From Thermus caldilimi (GTDB lineage: Bacteria > Deinococcota > Deinococci > Deinococcales > Thermaceae), in the NCBI RefSeq assembly GCF_004684245.1, contig NZ_CP038452.1, forward strand, positions 1,288,796 to 1,352,795: a stretch of DNA of 64,000 nt, read 5' to 3'. Under the pieces are notes generated by a model, which was not told the origin of the DNA, ran no database searches, and saw only the letters and a list, made by a program, of their open reading frames with translations. Below are positions 32,864 to 41,329 of this stretch, piece by piece. The translations under genes were made by a program, and so were the position numbers. The first letter of the stretch is position 1; every line of letters begins with the position of its first letter.

Positions 32864-33554
32864 AGTCTACCAGTTGGGAGTAAGCTACGGAAACCACCGG
32901 GCTCTGGAAGGAGTGGACCTCTTCCTAGCACCCGGGGAAGTGGTGGCGGTGCTGGGGGCCAATGGAGCAGGCAAGAGCTCCTTGCTCAAGGCCCTCCTGG
33001 GGTTGGTTCCTGTCCGGGGCCAGGTGTTCCTGGACGGGGAAGAGGTGACCCAACTCATCCTCCAGGGCAAAACCGAGGCCCTCGCTATCCGGGGCCTGTC
33101 CCTTGTGCCTGAACGGGGGGGCGTCTTCCGCACCCTCTCCCTGCGGGAAAACCTCCTCCTGGGCAGCTACCGGGGGGGCGAACCTCCCTGGGAGGAGATC
33201 CTGGTCTTGTTCCCCCACCTGCGGGAACGCATGCCCCAGTGGGTGGGCTCCATGAGCGGGGGCGAGCAGCGCATGGTAGCCCTGGCCCGGGCCCTGGCCC
33301 AGCGGCCCCGCTACCTCCTCCTGGACGAACCCACCTTGGGCTTGGCCCCCTTTCTGGCCCGGAAGATCCTGGAAACTCTGCCGGCTTTCACTGCCAGGGG
33401 AGTTGGGGTGCTTTTGGTGGAGCAGAACGTCGGCCTGGCCCTGGGAGTAGCCCAGCGGGCCTACCTCCTGGAACAAGGGCACCTGGTGAGGGAGGGGACC
33501 CCTGAGGTTCTTCTCGAGGATCCCAGCGTGCGTCGGGCCTACCTTGGGGGCTAG
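32856..33554 (+). CDS. LivF-type ABC ATPase (importer 1)
   Basis: 232 residues with canonical motifs: Walker A GANGAGKSS, signature MSGGEQRMVALARAL, Walker B YLLLDEPTLGLAP and VLLVEQNVGLALG. It is the second ATPase of importer 1 and overlaps the LivMG gene by eight bases. The stop overlaps the convergent tautomerase gene by four bases; there is no intergenic terminator. Confidence 0.88.
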   Translation: MLEVYQLGVSYGNHRALEGVDLFLAPGEVVAVLGANGAGKSSLLKALLGLVPVRGQVFLDGEEVTQLILQGKTEALAIRGLSLVPERGGVFRTLSLRENLLLGSYRGGEPPWEEILVLFPHLRERMPQWVGSMSGGEQRMVALARALAQRPRYLLLDEPTLGLAPFLARKILETLPAFTARGVGVLLVEQNVGLALGVAQRAYLLEQGHLVREGTPEVLLEDPSVRRAYLGG

Positions 33555-33742
33555 CCCTCTCCCCCTCGGCACTCCCCTAGGGGCTGGGGCTGAACAGCCT
33601 CCTCCAACACCAGGACCCGCAAGCGCTCCGGGGAGGTACCCAGCACCTCTTGGAAGATGGCCTCCGCCTCTCGGCGCAGGACCTCCCGCTCCTCTAAGGT
33701 GAGGGGAACTCCCCTGGAGACAAGGATTTCCAGCATGGGCAT
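33551..33742 (-). CDS. 4-oxalocrotonate tautomerase-like protein, with Pro1
   Basis: 63 residues. It starts M-P-M-L-E-I, so the catalytic N-terminal proline is exposed after Met removal. The rest (GVPLTLEEREVLRREAEAIF, then RVLVLEEAV) shows the beta-alpha-beta pattern of tautomerase monomers, which assemble as hexamers. It would convert 2-hydroxymuconate to 2-oxo-3-hexenedioate. Sequence similarity to classic XylH is weak, so the substrate is an inference from location as last gene of the meta-cleavage operon. Confidence 0.65.
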   Translation of the reverse strand: MPMLEILVSRGVPLTLEEREVLRREAEAIFQEVLGTSPERLRVLVLEEAVQPQPLGECRGGEG

Positions 33743-33752
33743 TCCTGACCTC

Positions 33753-34535
33753 CTAGATAAAACGCAAGCTAAGGGCCCTTGTCCCAGAGGCCACTAGGGT
33801 GAAGAGATCCCCTGAGGCCGCAGGTAGCACCGGGGCCCAGGCTCCTGACATAACAATGTCCCCAGGCTCCAGGCCGACGCCGAAGGCGGCCAAGGCATTC
33901 ACCAGCCAGGCCACGGCCCTAGCCGGGTGGCCGAGGCAGGCTGTCCCTACGCCCTGGGCCAGCGGCTCCCCATTCCTGTGGAGGACTAAAGCCACGGAGG
34001 AAAAATCCTCCTCCAAAGGGTTCTTCTCCCAAGGGGCCACCACGAAGGCCCCGAAGGAGGCGTTGTCGGCAATGGTGTCTTCAATACGGATCCGCCAATC
34101 GCGGATGCGGGAGTCCACAATCTCCAGGGCAAAGGCCACCGCCTCCGTGGCCACCAGGACCTCCTGGGGCGTCACGTAGGGCCCCTCGAGGCGCCTCCCA
34201 ATCAAAAAGGCCAGCTCCCCCTCCACTCGGGGCTGGAGGAAGAGCTGGTGGGGCACCTCCACCCGTTCCCCCACCCCGAGGAAACGGCTTGCCCAGAGGT
34301 TGCCAAAGTCGGGCTGGTCTACCCCCAGCTGCTGTTGCACCGCCTTGGAGGTGAGCCCGATCTTCCGGCCCACCACCCTGTCCCCCTTGGCCTGGCGCAG
34401 GCGGCCCCAGGCCTCCTGCACCCTGTAGGCCGCCTCTATGCCGATAAGGCCCCGCTCGGAAAGGGGCTCCACCGGCTTCCTCTCTTCCCAAGCATGCTCC
34501 AGCTCTTGAGCAAAGGTTTCCAGGTCCATGGTCAT
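33753..34535 (-). CDS. 2-oxopent-4-enoate hydratase (XylJ/MhpD family)
   Basis: 260 residues of the fumarylacetoacetate-hydrolase-like hydratase family. Key stretches: RVVGRKIGLTSKAVQQQLGV, RVEGELAFLIGRRL (metal Glu pair), FALEIVDSRIRDW and ADNASFGAFVVA. It hydrates 2-hydroxypenta-2,4-dienoate to 4-hydroxy-2-oxovalerate. It is distinguished from the decarboxylase paralogue at 36051 by length and by the IGLTSKA motif. The ATG overlaps the dehydrogenase stop (ATGA). Confidence 0.85.
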   Translation of the reverse strand: MTMDLETFAQELEHAWEERKPVEPLSERGLIGIEAAYRVQEAWGRLRQAKGDRVVGRKIGLTSKAVQQQLGVDQPDFGNLWASRFLGVGERVEVPHQLFLQPRVEGELAFLIGRRLEGPYVTPQEVLVATEAVAFALEIVDSRIRDWRIRIEDTIADNASFGAFVVAPWEKNPLEEDFSSVALVLHRNGEPLAQGVGTACLGHPARAVAWLVNALAAFGVGLEPGDIVMSGAWAPVLPAASGDLFTLVASGTRALSLRFI

Positions 34536-36040
34536 CGGTTGGCAAGGCAGACGTTCTTGGTTTCGTAGTAGAACTCGTAGCCGTAGTGGCCGCCTTCACG
34601 ACCAATGCCCGACTGTTTAGCCCCGCCGAAGGGGACCCGTAGGTCCCGCACAAACCAGTCGTTCACCCAGACCGTACCCACCTCCAGGGCCTCGGAAACC
34701 CGGAGTACCTGACCCACATCCCGGCTCTGGACGATGGCGTTCAAGCCGTAGGGGGTGTTGTTGGCCAAGGCGATGGCCTCCTCCTCGGTGTCAAAGGGCA
34801 AGACCACCACCATGGGCCCAAAGATCTCTTCCTGACAAACCCGGTCCGAGGGCTTCACGTCCACCACCACCGTGGGCTCCAGGAAGTAGCCCTTGTCAAA
34901 GGGATGAGGTAGCTCCGGCTGCCTGCCCCCCGTGAGGATGGTGGCAGTCTTTTGGGCAATCTCCACGTAGGCCATCACCTTTTGCAGGTGCTCCTCGGCG
35001 ATAAGGGCCCCCATCCGGGTCTCGGGATCCAGGGGATCCCCCACCTTGAGGGCCTTGGCCGCAGCCACTAGCTTTTCCACAAAGGGCTCGTAAATGGAGT
35101 GCTGGACCAAAAGGCGGGAACCCGCCAAACACACCTCCCCCTGGTTGAAAAAGCTGGCCCGCAAGGTGACCTCAACTGCCCTCTCCAGGTCAGCGCTTTC
35201 AAAGATCAGGTTCGGGGCCTTTCCCCCAAGCTCCATGGAAAGGCGCTTCAGGGTGTCGGCGGCGTTTTTCATGATGATTTTGCCGGTAGTGGTCTCTCCG
35301 GTGAAGGAGATGAGGCGCACATCAGGATGCCGGGTGAGGAACTCCCCAGCGGAGTCTGGGCCAAACCCGTGGACCACGTTTAAGACCCCCGGAGGCAGCC
35401 CCGCTTCATGGGCGCACCGGGCGAGAAGCCAGGCCCCCAGGGGGGTGAACTCCGCGGGCTTCAGGACGGCGGTGTTGCCGAAAGCCAGGGTGGGGCCAAT
35501 CTTCCAGGTGGCCAGCATGGAGGGCATGTTCCAAGGGGTTATGAGGGCCGCCACCCCCACGGGGAAACGGAGGACGTAGTTGACGTAGCCATTCTCCATA
35601 GGGTAGGCCTCGGAACCGTGGGTGACGGCGAAGTCGGCGAAGAACTCGATGTTGTTGGCCATGCGCTCCACGTACCCTAGGCGGTTCTCGTGGATAGGTC
35701 GCCCCACATCCAGGGTTTCCAGTACCTCAAACACCGGCTTGTACTCCCGGATCTTTTCCGCAAAGCGCCGCAGGTAGGGCCTCCTTTGGCTTGGGGTAAG
35801 GCGGCTCCAATTCTGGAAGGCTACCTTGGCGGCAGCCACCGCGGCCTCCACTTCCTTGGCCCGGCCCTCAGGGGCGGTACCGATCATCTCCCCTGTGGCG
35901 GGGTAAACGACAGGGAAACGGTTTTCCCCCGGCACGAACTCTCCCCCAATGTAGTGGGCCACCTCCAGGGGCAAGTCAAAGGGGAAGCTCAGGGCCTTCA
36001 ACCTTTCTAGCGTTTCCTGATAAAGTTTGGGTCCCACCAT
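34532..36040 (-). CDS. 2-hydroxymuconic semialdehyde dehydrogenase (XylG/HpaE family)
   Basis: 502 residues, ALDH fold. Motifs: LITPWNMPSMLATWKIGPTL, ISFTGETTTGKIIM, MELGGKAPNLIFE (Glu), NQGEVCLAGSRLLV (catalytic Cys) and QEEIFGPMVVVLPF. The ending TVWVNDWFVRDLRVPFGGAK fits the semialdehyde dehydrogenases of meta-cleavage pathways. It oxidises the yellow ring-cleavage product to 2-hydroxymuconate. ATG 36040 has GGGAGGAA upstream. Member of the minus-strand operon 39673 to 33551. Confidence 0.88.
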   Translation of the reverse strand: MVGPKLYQETLERLKALSFPFDLPLEVAHYIGGEFVPGENRFPVVYPATGEMIGTAPEGRAKEVEAAVAAAKVAFQNWSRLTPSQRRPYLRRFAEKIREYKPVFEVLETLDVGRPIHENRLGYVERMANNIEFFADFAVTHGSEAYPMENGYVNYVLRFPVGVAALITPWNMPSMLATWKIGPTLAFGNTAVLKPAEFTPLGAWLLARCAHEAGLPPGVLNVVHGFGPDSAGEFLTRHPDVRLISFTGETTTGKIIMKNAADTLKRLSMELGGKAPNLIFESADLERAVEVTLRASFFNQGEVCLAGSRLLVQHSIYEPFVEKLVAAAKALKVGDPLDPETRMGALIAEEHLQKVMAYVEIAQKTATILTGGRQPELPHPFDKGYFLEPTVVVDVKPSDRVCQEEIFGPMVVVLPFDTEEEAIALANNTPYGLNAIVQSRDVGQVLRVSEALEVGTVWVNDWFVRDLRVPFGGAKQSGIGREGGHYGYEFYYETKNVCLANR

Positions 36041-36050
36041 ATGTTCCTCC

Positions 36051-36761
36051 CTACTCCACCCGAGCGAGGAGAAGCGTCCCCTCGCCCCAAAGCTCCAGCA
36101 CCCCTGGTTCCAAGGGGACAGCGGGGGCCGGAGACCCGAGGAAGACCACCTGCCCCGCCTTCAGACCCCCTACCCGCTCCGCCAGCCAGGTGAGCCGGGC
36201 TCCTGGGTCCCCAAGGGCCTCCAGGGAGCCTTCCGCCACCTTCTCCCCGTTCAGGTAAAGGCGAAGGCTTCCCTTAGGTAGATGAGAGAAGCGCTTTTTC
36301 CCCAGGAGGAAACCACCCCCAGAAGAGTTGTCCGCCACCACCTCGGCCAGGGTGAAGCGGTACCCTTCCCAAACGGAGTCCAGGATATCCACAGCCAGGA
36401 AAAAGCCCCCGATGGCCGCATAGGCCTGGCCTAACCCGGCTCCGGGAGAAAGGTCCGCCTTGAGAAACACCGCTACCTCAGGTTCCGCTCGGGGCTGAAG
36501 GAAGCGGGAAAAGGAAACACCCTCCAGGAGCATTCCTGGGCACACCCGGCCAAAGATGGGCTCCCCAATCCCCATCTGTCGTTGCTTAGCCGGGGAGACT
36601 AGGCCCAGCTTGAATCCCTTAAGAGGCCCGGGGAAGAGGGCCTCCTGAATGCGATAGGCCTCCTCAAGACCCACCCCCCAGTCTCGACCACCTTGAAGGA
36701 GGTGGCCTATGGCCCGGGCCTCGCGCACTGCCTCCAAAAGGAATTGAGCCCTGGGGCTCAC
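36051..36761 (-). CDS. 4-oxalocrotonate decarboxylase (XylI family)
   Basis: 236 residues, same fold family as the hydratase at 33753. Stretches PLKGFKLGLVSPAKQRQMGI, RAEPEVAVFLKADL, FLAVDILDSVWEGYRF and ADNSSGGGFLLGKK fit the family. It decarboxylates 2-oxo-3-hexenedioate; with XylJ it normally forms a complex, and both are in this operon. GTG 36761 overlaps the stop of the tautomerase gene (GTGA). The family is assigned by position and similarity; hydratase activity cannot be excluded. Confidence 0.78.
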   Translation of the reverse strand: MSPRAQFLLEAVREARAIGHLLQGGRDWGVGLEEAYRIQEALFPGPLKGFKLGLVSPAKQRQMGIGEPIFGRVCPGMLLEGVSFSRFLQPRAEPEVAVFLKADLSPGAGLGQAYAAIGGFFLAVDILDSVWEGYRFTLAEVVADNSSGGGFLLGKKRFSHLPKGSLRLYLNGEKVAEGSLEALGDPGARLTWLAERVGGLKAGQVVFLGSPAPAVPLEPGVLELWGEGTLLLARVE

Positions 36762-36952
36762 CGCTCCTCCCGATCGACCATGAGCACCCCGCCCACGGCC
36801 CAGTTCTCCTTAGGGACCTCGTAAAGGATGAGGCGGACCTCCTCCTTGGGCTCGCCTAAGCGGCGGGCCACCATCTCCGTTAGGAGGCGGGCTAACTCCC
36901 GCTTCTTTTCCAAAGACCTTCCCTGCAACAAAGTCACCTTCAGTACCACCAT
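36758..36952 (-). CDS. 4-oxalocrotonate tautomerase-like protein lacking Pro1
   Basis: 64 residues: MVVLKVTLLQGRSLEKKREL, then LLTEMVARRLGEPKEEVRLI and YEVPKENWAVGGVLM. The body is an excellent match to 4-oxalocrotonate tautomerase (4-OT), including the xEVPxENWAVGG stretch. The residue after Met is valine (ATG-GTG-GTA), not the catalytic proline that 4-OT needs. No alternative start would expose a proline. It sits between the aldolase and decarboxylase genes where the true 4-OT normally is. Activity may be lost, altered, or shared with the Pro1-containing paralogue at 33551. Confidence 0.8.
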   Translation of the reverse strand: MVVLKVTLLQGRSLEKKRELARLLTEMVARRLGEPKEEVRLILYEVPKENWAVGGVLMVDREER

Positions 36953-36960
36953 ACGTCCCC

Positions 36961-38004
36961 CTAGTCCGATAAGCCCCTGGACTCCTTCTCCCTGAGCTCC
37001 AGGGCCACCCGAAGGATCCAGTCCTCCTGCCCAGCCACTGCCTGCCGCCGTCCCAGCTCCAACAAGATGGCCAAGGGATCCACCCCCAGTTCCCGCCCGA
37101 TGCGCTTAGCGTGGAGAAGGAAAGTGGAGTAGACCCCGGCATAGCCGATGGCCACCGAGTCCCGGTCCGGATAGGGCTGGAAATGCAGGAGGGGGCCCAT
37201 CACGTACTCCGCTGCATCCAGGAGCCTGAAAACGTCCAGGCCTGGATTAAGCCCCGCCTTGTCCAAGACTGCGGCCAGCACTTCCGTGGCTGCGTTTCCT
37301 GCCCCCGCCCCGTAGCCCCTCAGGGTCCCGTCCACCCAGTCAGCCCCTGCAGCCAAGGCCGCTAGAGTGTTGCCCACGGCCAGACCAAGATTGTTATGGG
37401 CGTGGAAACCCACCTTGGCCTGGGTAAGCGCTCCCTTCAGGGCCCGCACCCGGGCATAGGCATCCCCAGGGAGCATAGCCCCAGCAGAGTCCACGATGTA
37501 GACCACATCCGCCCCGTAACCCTCCATCAAAAAGGCCTGCTCTGCCAGAAACTCCGGGGGGCGCATGTGGCTCATCATGAGGAAGCCCACCGCCTCCAGG
37601 CCCATCTCCTTGGCCATGCCAAAGTGCTGCTCCGAGATGTCTGCCTCGGTACACTGAGTGGCGATGCGCACCATATGAATGCCAGCTTCCAAAGCCTCTT
37701 TCAATTCCTTGCGGGTGCCGATCCCGGGCAGGAGCAAGGCCGCCACCTTGGCCTTCTTGACCACCTCCCGAACCACGTGGATAAGCTCGAGCTCGTTCAC
37801 CCGGGAAAAGCCGTATTGGAGAGAACTCCCTCCCAGACCGTCCCCATGCGAAACCTCGATGGCGTAGACCCCGGCTTCATCCAGAGCCTTGGCGATGGCG
37901 CGGACCTCCTCGGGAGTATACTGGTGGCGGTGGGCGTGGGAGCCGTCCCGCAGGGTGGTGTCCACCACCATTGGGGGCTTGGCCCCCTTCAGGCTCCAGC
38001 TCAT
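36961..38004 (-). CDS. 4-hydroxy-2-oxovalerate aldolase
   Basis: 347 residues, DmpG/XylK family. [20 protein letters not shown] (metal and catalytic region, near residue 14) and [19 protein letters not shown] are diagnostic, as is [17 protein letters not shown]. It splits 4-hydroxy-2-oxovalerate into pyruvate and acetaldehyde. It works in a complex that channels acetaldehyde to the acylating dehydrogenase encoded just upstream; the genes overlap by four bases. Normal length. Confidence 0.93.
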   Translation of the reverse strand: MSWSLKGAKPPMVVDTTLRDGSHAHRHQYTPEEVRAIAKALDEAGVYAIEVSHGDGLGGSSLQYGFSRVNELELIHVVREVVKKAKVAALLLPGIGTRKELKEALEAGIHMVRIATQCTEADISEQHFGMAKEMGLEAVGFLMMSHMRPPEFLAEQAFLMEGYGADVVYIVDSAGAMLPGDAYARVRALKGALTQAKVGFHAHNNLGLAVGNTLAALAAGADWVDGTLRGYGAGAGNAATEVLAAVLDKAGLNPGLDVFRLLDAAEYVMGPLLHFQPYPDRDSVAIGYAGVYSTFLLHAKRIGRELGVDPLAILLELGRRQAVAGQEDWILRVALELREKESRGLSD

Positions 38005-38918
38005 GCTCTCACCTCCTCCACGCTCCTGCCTAGAAGGTGCTGGGCGAAAACCTCCCCTACCCGCCGGGCAGAAGCGGTCATGATGTCCAGGTTTCCCGCA
38101 TATTTGGGTAGGTAGTCCCCCGCTCCCTCCACCTCGAGAAGCATGGAGACCACCGTGCGTTCCCCCCAGGGAGTGGGAAGGAGCTCAAAGACCGGGTCTG
38201 CCTTGAGGTGGTACCCCGGCACATAGGCCTGCACTTCCTGCTCCATGGCGCGGACACTGGCCACCACCGCTTCCCGGTCCACCTCTCCCTTGGGGATCAC
38301 CCGCACAGTGTTCGTCATGAAGATGGGGGGCTCCGCGGGGTTCAGAATAATGATGGCCTTGCCCTCTTCAGCCCCTCCGATGGCCTCCAGGCCCCGGGCA
38401 GTGGTGAAGGTGAACTCATCTATGTTCTGCCTAGTCCCTGGCCCTGCAGAACGGGAAGCTACAGTGGAAACCATCTCCGCATAGCGCAAAGGGACCACCC
38501 GGTGCACTGCGTAGACCAGGGGAATGGTGGCCTGCCCTCCGCAAGTGATGAGGTTCACGTTGTCCTTGTCCAGATGTTCCTTGAGGTTCACCGGGGGGAC
38601 CACATAAGGACCCCGGGCCGCTGGGGTGAGGTCTATGGCGATCTTCCCCGCCTCACGCAACAGCTTGGCATGGCGCACATGGGCCTTGGCGCTGGTGGCG
38701 TCAAAAACGATTTGGATCTCCGGCCTCTCCAGAAGGTAGGCGATTCCCTCAGAGCTTGCCTCCAGGCCCAAGGCCCTAGCCCGAGCCAGCCCCTCAGAAG
38801 CCGGGTCTATGCCCACTACCGCTACCAGCTCCATGTGCCTGGGGTTCCTTAAGAGCTTGTACATAAGGTCCGTACCGATGTTGCCAGATCCTAGGATCGC
38901 CACCTTAACTTTGTCCAT
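38001..38918 (-). CDS. acetaldehyde dehydrogenase (acylating)
   Basis: 305 residues, DmpF/XylQ/MhpF family. N-terminal NAD fold [19 protein letters not shown], catalytic Cys in [17 protein letters not shown], and [16 protein letters not shown] all match. It turns acetaldehyde, NAD and CoA into acetyl-CoA. ATG 38918 lies 28 bases inside the end of the IclR regulator gene, an unusually long overlap that implies coupled expression. Confidence 0.93.
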   Translation of the reverse strand: MDKVKVAILGSGNIGTDLMYKLLRNPRHMELVAVVGIDPASEGLARARALGLEASSEGIAYLLERPEIQIVFDATSAKAHVRHAKLLREAGKIAIDLTPAARGPYVVPPVNLKEHLDKDNVNLITCGGQATIPLVYAVHRVVPLRYAEMVSTVASRSAGPGTRQNIDEFTFTTARGLEAIGGAEEGKAIIILNPAEPPIFMTNTVRVIPKGEVDREAVVASVRAMEQEVQAYVPGYHLKADPVFELLPTPWGERTVVSMLLEVEGAGDYLPKYAGNLDIMTASARRVGEVFAQHLLGRSVEEVRA

Positions 38919-39673
38919 GTGTCTCCTCCCATATAGCCAAGCCGCTCGGAAACCCGATGGGTCACCTCCAGAACGCTCCTTCGGTACTCTTCCTTGAGCT
39001 GCTGGAACCGGTAAAAGGGTACGGAGAGGCTTAGAGCAGCCACCACCTCCCCCGTGTGGTCCCGGATGGGGGCCGCCACACAGCAGAGCTCCGGGACCAC
39101 CTCCTCTATGTCGTAAGCGTACCCCCGCTCCCGCACCGCCTGGAGCTCAGTTTTAAGCTCATCCAGGGTAGTGATGGTGTTGGGGGTGAAGGCGGGCATG
39201 CCCTGCTCGGCCATAATCCTTTCCACCTCCTCCCAAGACCGAAAGGCTAGGAGTACCTTGCCCACCGCGCTGCAGTGGGCGGGGAGCTCCACCCCAACCC
39301 CCGTATTCACCACCCGCACCGCCCGGGTCCCCTCCAGCTTCTCCACGTACACCACCCGGCCACACTCCAAGACCGCCAGGTGGGTGGTCTCCCCAAAGCG
39401 GGCCACCAGTTCCTCCATGGCTCTCCGAGCTTCCCCCCGCCAGGAACTGGTGGAGAGGAGTACCTGGGAGAGGGCTAGGATCCGCCAGCCCAACCGGTAC
39501 CTTCCCTCCCGGGTCCGCTTCAAAAATCCGATCTGGGCTAGGGTGGCCAAAAGAGAGTGAGCGCTGGATTTGGGAATGCCCAGGGCCTTGGCCGCCTCGC
39601 TCACTCCCCACTCGGGACGCTCTCGCGTGAAGAGCTCCAACACTTCCCCCACCTTCTGCACCGTTCCCAGCAT
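38891..39673 (-). CDS. IclR-family transcriptional regulator
   Basis: 260 residues. Winged helix at the N-terminus ([20 protein letters not shown], then [20 protein letters not shown]) and an IclR effector domain ([52 protein letters not shown]). IclR regulators often control aromatic pathways. I used ATG 39673; the open frame extends much further upstream without family similarity. It is the first gene of the meta-cleavage operon, so it probably regulates itself and the divergent genes from the tandem sites at 39725-39761. Confidence 0.88.
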   Translation of the reverse strand: MLGTVQKVGEVLELFTRERPEWGVSEAAKALGIPKSSAHSLLATLAQIGFLKRTREGRYRLGWRILALSQVLLSTSSWRGEARRAMEELVARFGETTHLAVLECGRVVYVEKLEGTRAVRVVNTGVGVELPAHCSAVGKVLLAFRSWEEVERIMAEQGMPAFTPNTITTLDELKTELQAVRERGYAYDIEEVVPELCCVAAPIRDHTGEVVAALSLSVPFYRFQQLKEEYRRSVLEVTHRVSERLGYMGGDTWTKLRWRS

Positions 39674-39724
39674 GGGCCTCACCTCCGAGAGTAGCGGGCT
39701 AGGATACCTTGGCCGATAGGTTCT

Positions 39725-39761
39725 TTCAGTATAGCCGAACTTCCTGTTCCGTATAGGTGAA
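39725..39761. promoter_or_regulatory. tandem 15-bp operator-like repeats in the divergent iclR/CMD region
   Basis: TTCAGTATAGCCGAA (39725-39739) and TTCCGTATAGGTGAA (39747-39761) are imperfect palindromes of the form TTC-N9-GAA, 12 of 15 bases identical, with centres 22 bp apart (two helical turns). On the minus strand the first copy overlaps TATACT, a likely -10 box. This fits binding of two dimers of the adjacent IclR protein. They lie between the iclR start (39673) and the CMD gene (39848). Confidence 0.65.
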
Positions 39762-39847
39762 CGAATAGCTTGCCTCGGGGGAAACCTCAACCTAAGGTGG
39801 AGGGTAGACACCCTAAGCTTTCTGCCCTTCACAAGGAGGTCAATACG

Positions 39848-40255
39848 GTGTCCAGTCTGCCCTTGAACATGCCCCTCGAAGAATTGGAGCACCTTAGGGA
39901 GCGCTACCGCGAGCTCATCGGCTTCGTGCCCCCTCGGATCCAGGCACGCACTGACCTCCTGGCCCGCCTGGACCCCGAAACCCTGAGGATGCAAGAGGCG
40001 CTTCGCGCCCGGCTCATGTACCCCCCCTGCTTTGACGTGAAGACGGCCCAGCTCATGCTCTTCGGCATGCTCCTCATGGACCTTTCCGACGCCGCCCGGC
40101 TCCACGCTATTGCCGCCCGCCGGGCTGGGGCCAGCTACGAGGAGCTCAACGCCGTGGTGGGGCTAGCCTTTCTCTTCAGGGGTCTACCCGCCGCCAACCG
40201 CGGGGCAGAGGTAATCCAGGAAATCCTGCGCATGGAGGAAGAAGGGAGGCTTTGA
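39848..40255 (+). CDS. carboxymuconolactone decarboxylase (CMD)-family protein
   Basis: 135 residues. The CMD/AhpD-like core is seen in [20 protein letters not shown] (preserves only one Cys), [20 protein letters not shown] and [20 protein letters not shown]. Start GTG 39848 follows AAGGAGGT with suitable spacing. The ortho-pathway CMD decarboxylates 4-carboxymuconolactone, but no other ortho-pathway gene is seen here. It is coupled to an extradiol dioxygenase by a TGATG overlap, so it may act on a carboxylated ring-cleavage product (inference). Peroxidase-type AhpD would need CxxC, which is absent. Confidence 0.7.
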   Translation: MSSLPLNMPLEELEHLRERYRELIGFVPPRIQARTDLLARLDPETLRMQEALRARLMYPPCFDVKTAQLMLFGMLLMDLSDAARLHAIAARRAGASYEELNAVVGLAFLFRGLPAANRGAEVIQEILRMEEEGRL

Positions 40256-41226
40256 TGGAAGGGTTCGACATCACACAGCTGGCACATGCGGAGATATACA
40301 CCCCTAACCCCGAGGGCACCCTGTGGTTTTTCACCGAGCTCCTGGGAATGGAGATAACCGCTCGGGAGGGTCAGTCCGTTTATCTGAGGGCCTATGAGGA
40401 CTGGTACCACCACAGCCTTAAGGTCACCGAAGCCAGGGAAGCCGGTCTAGGGCACATCGCCTGGCGCACCGCCTCCCCCGAAGCCCTGGCACGCCGGGTG
40501 CAGGCCCTCGAGGCCTCAGGTCTGGGCCAAGGTTGGAGCGAGGGGGACCTGGGCCACGGCCCCGCCTACCGCTTCCGCACCCCGGATGGACACCAGATGG
40601 AGCTCCTCTTTGATGTAGCCTACTACGAAGCCCCGCCGGAAAAGCGGAGCAAACTGAAAAACCGACCTTCTAAACGCCCATTAAGGGGCGTACCCGTCCG
40701 GCGCATAGACCACGTGAACTGCCTCTGTGCTGAGGTCACGCCCAATCGCCGCTTCTTTGAGGAAGTCCTAGGGTTCAGGCTCCGGGAGCAAAAGGTGCGA
40801 GGCGAAGGAGAAGAACTCGGGGCCTGGCTCTCGGTGAGCCCCCTGGTCCATGAGATCGGGCTCATGCGGGACGCCAGCGGTTCTAAGGGGCGCTTCCACC
40901 ACATCGCCTTCTGGTACGGCTACCCTCAGCACCTCATGGACTTGGCGGATCTATGCATGGACTACGACATTAGCATAGAGGCCGGGCCCGGCAAGCACGG
41001 CACCACCCAGGCCTACTTCATGTACGTCTTTGAACCCGGGGGCACCCGGGTGGAGCTCTTCGGGGATACCGGCTACCTCATCTTTGACCCCACCTGGAAG
41101 ACTGTGGTTTGGGACGTGACCAATGTGAACGATCTGGAAAAGAGCACCATCTGGTTTGGGGGACAACTACCGGAAACCTTCTACACCTATGGCACCCCAC
41201 CCGTACGGGAGAAAGCTGGGGTGTAG
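40255..41226 (+). CDS. extradiol ring-cleavage dioxygenase, second paralogue
   Basis: 323 residues, XylE-type two-domain enzyme. Fe ligands: His in RRIDHVNCL, His in GRFHHIAFW, Glu in TRVELFG. N-terminal half keeps the fold without ligands ([20 protein letters not shown]). ATG 40255 overlaps the CMD stop. It is the enzyme best placed to feed the divergent meta-cleavage operon (39673-33551). Catechol or protocatechuate (2,3-cleavage) are possible substrates. Confidence 0.86.
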   Translation: MEGFDITQLAHAEIYTPNPEGTLWFFTELLGMEITAREGQSVYLRAYEDWYHHSLKVTEAREAGLGHIAWRTASPEALARRVQALEASGLGQGWSEGDLGHGPAYRFRTPDGHQMELLFDVAYYEAPPEKRSKLKNRPSKRPLRGVPVRRIDHVNCLCAEVTPNRRFFEEVLGFRLREQKVRGEGEELGAWLSVSPLVHEIGLMRDASGSKGRFHHIAFWYGYPQHLMDLADLCMDYDISIEAGPGKHGTTQAYFMYVFEPGGTRVELFGDTGYLIFDPTWKTVVWDVTNVNDLEKSTIWFGGQLPETFYTYGTPPVREKAGV

Positions 41227-41271
41227 GAGCAGGGGGAAGCCCTAGGGCTCGGGATTTAGTAAACACGATTG

Positions 41272-41301
41272 TTGACACTTTAAGCGAAGACCTGTTAGGG
41301 T
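41272..41301 (+). promoter_or_regulatory. promoter of importer 2 / oxygenase operon
   Basis: -35 TTGACA (41272-41277), 18-base spacer, -10 TAGGGT (41296-41301), 29 bases before the binding-protein ATG. The -35 context ATTGTTGACA and the following TTAAGCG element recur at the divergent promoter near 27540. Confidence 0.6.
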
Positions 41302-41329
41302 AGAGGCTAAAGTCCCAAGGAGGATAAAA

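Noticed and set aside
38891-40105. A 404-residue IclR protein with an N-terminal extension
   Set aside because: The extension covers the divergent promoter region and the opposite CMD gene and has no family similarity; the wing-helix begins at ATG 39673.
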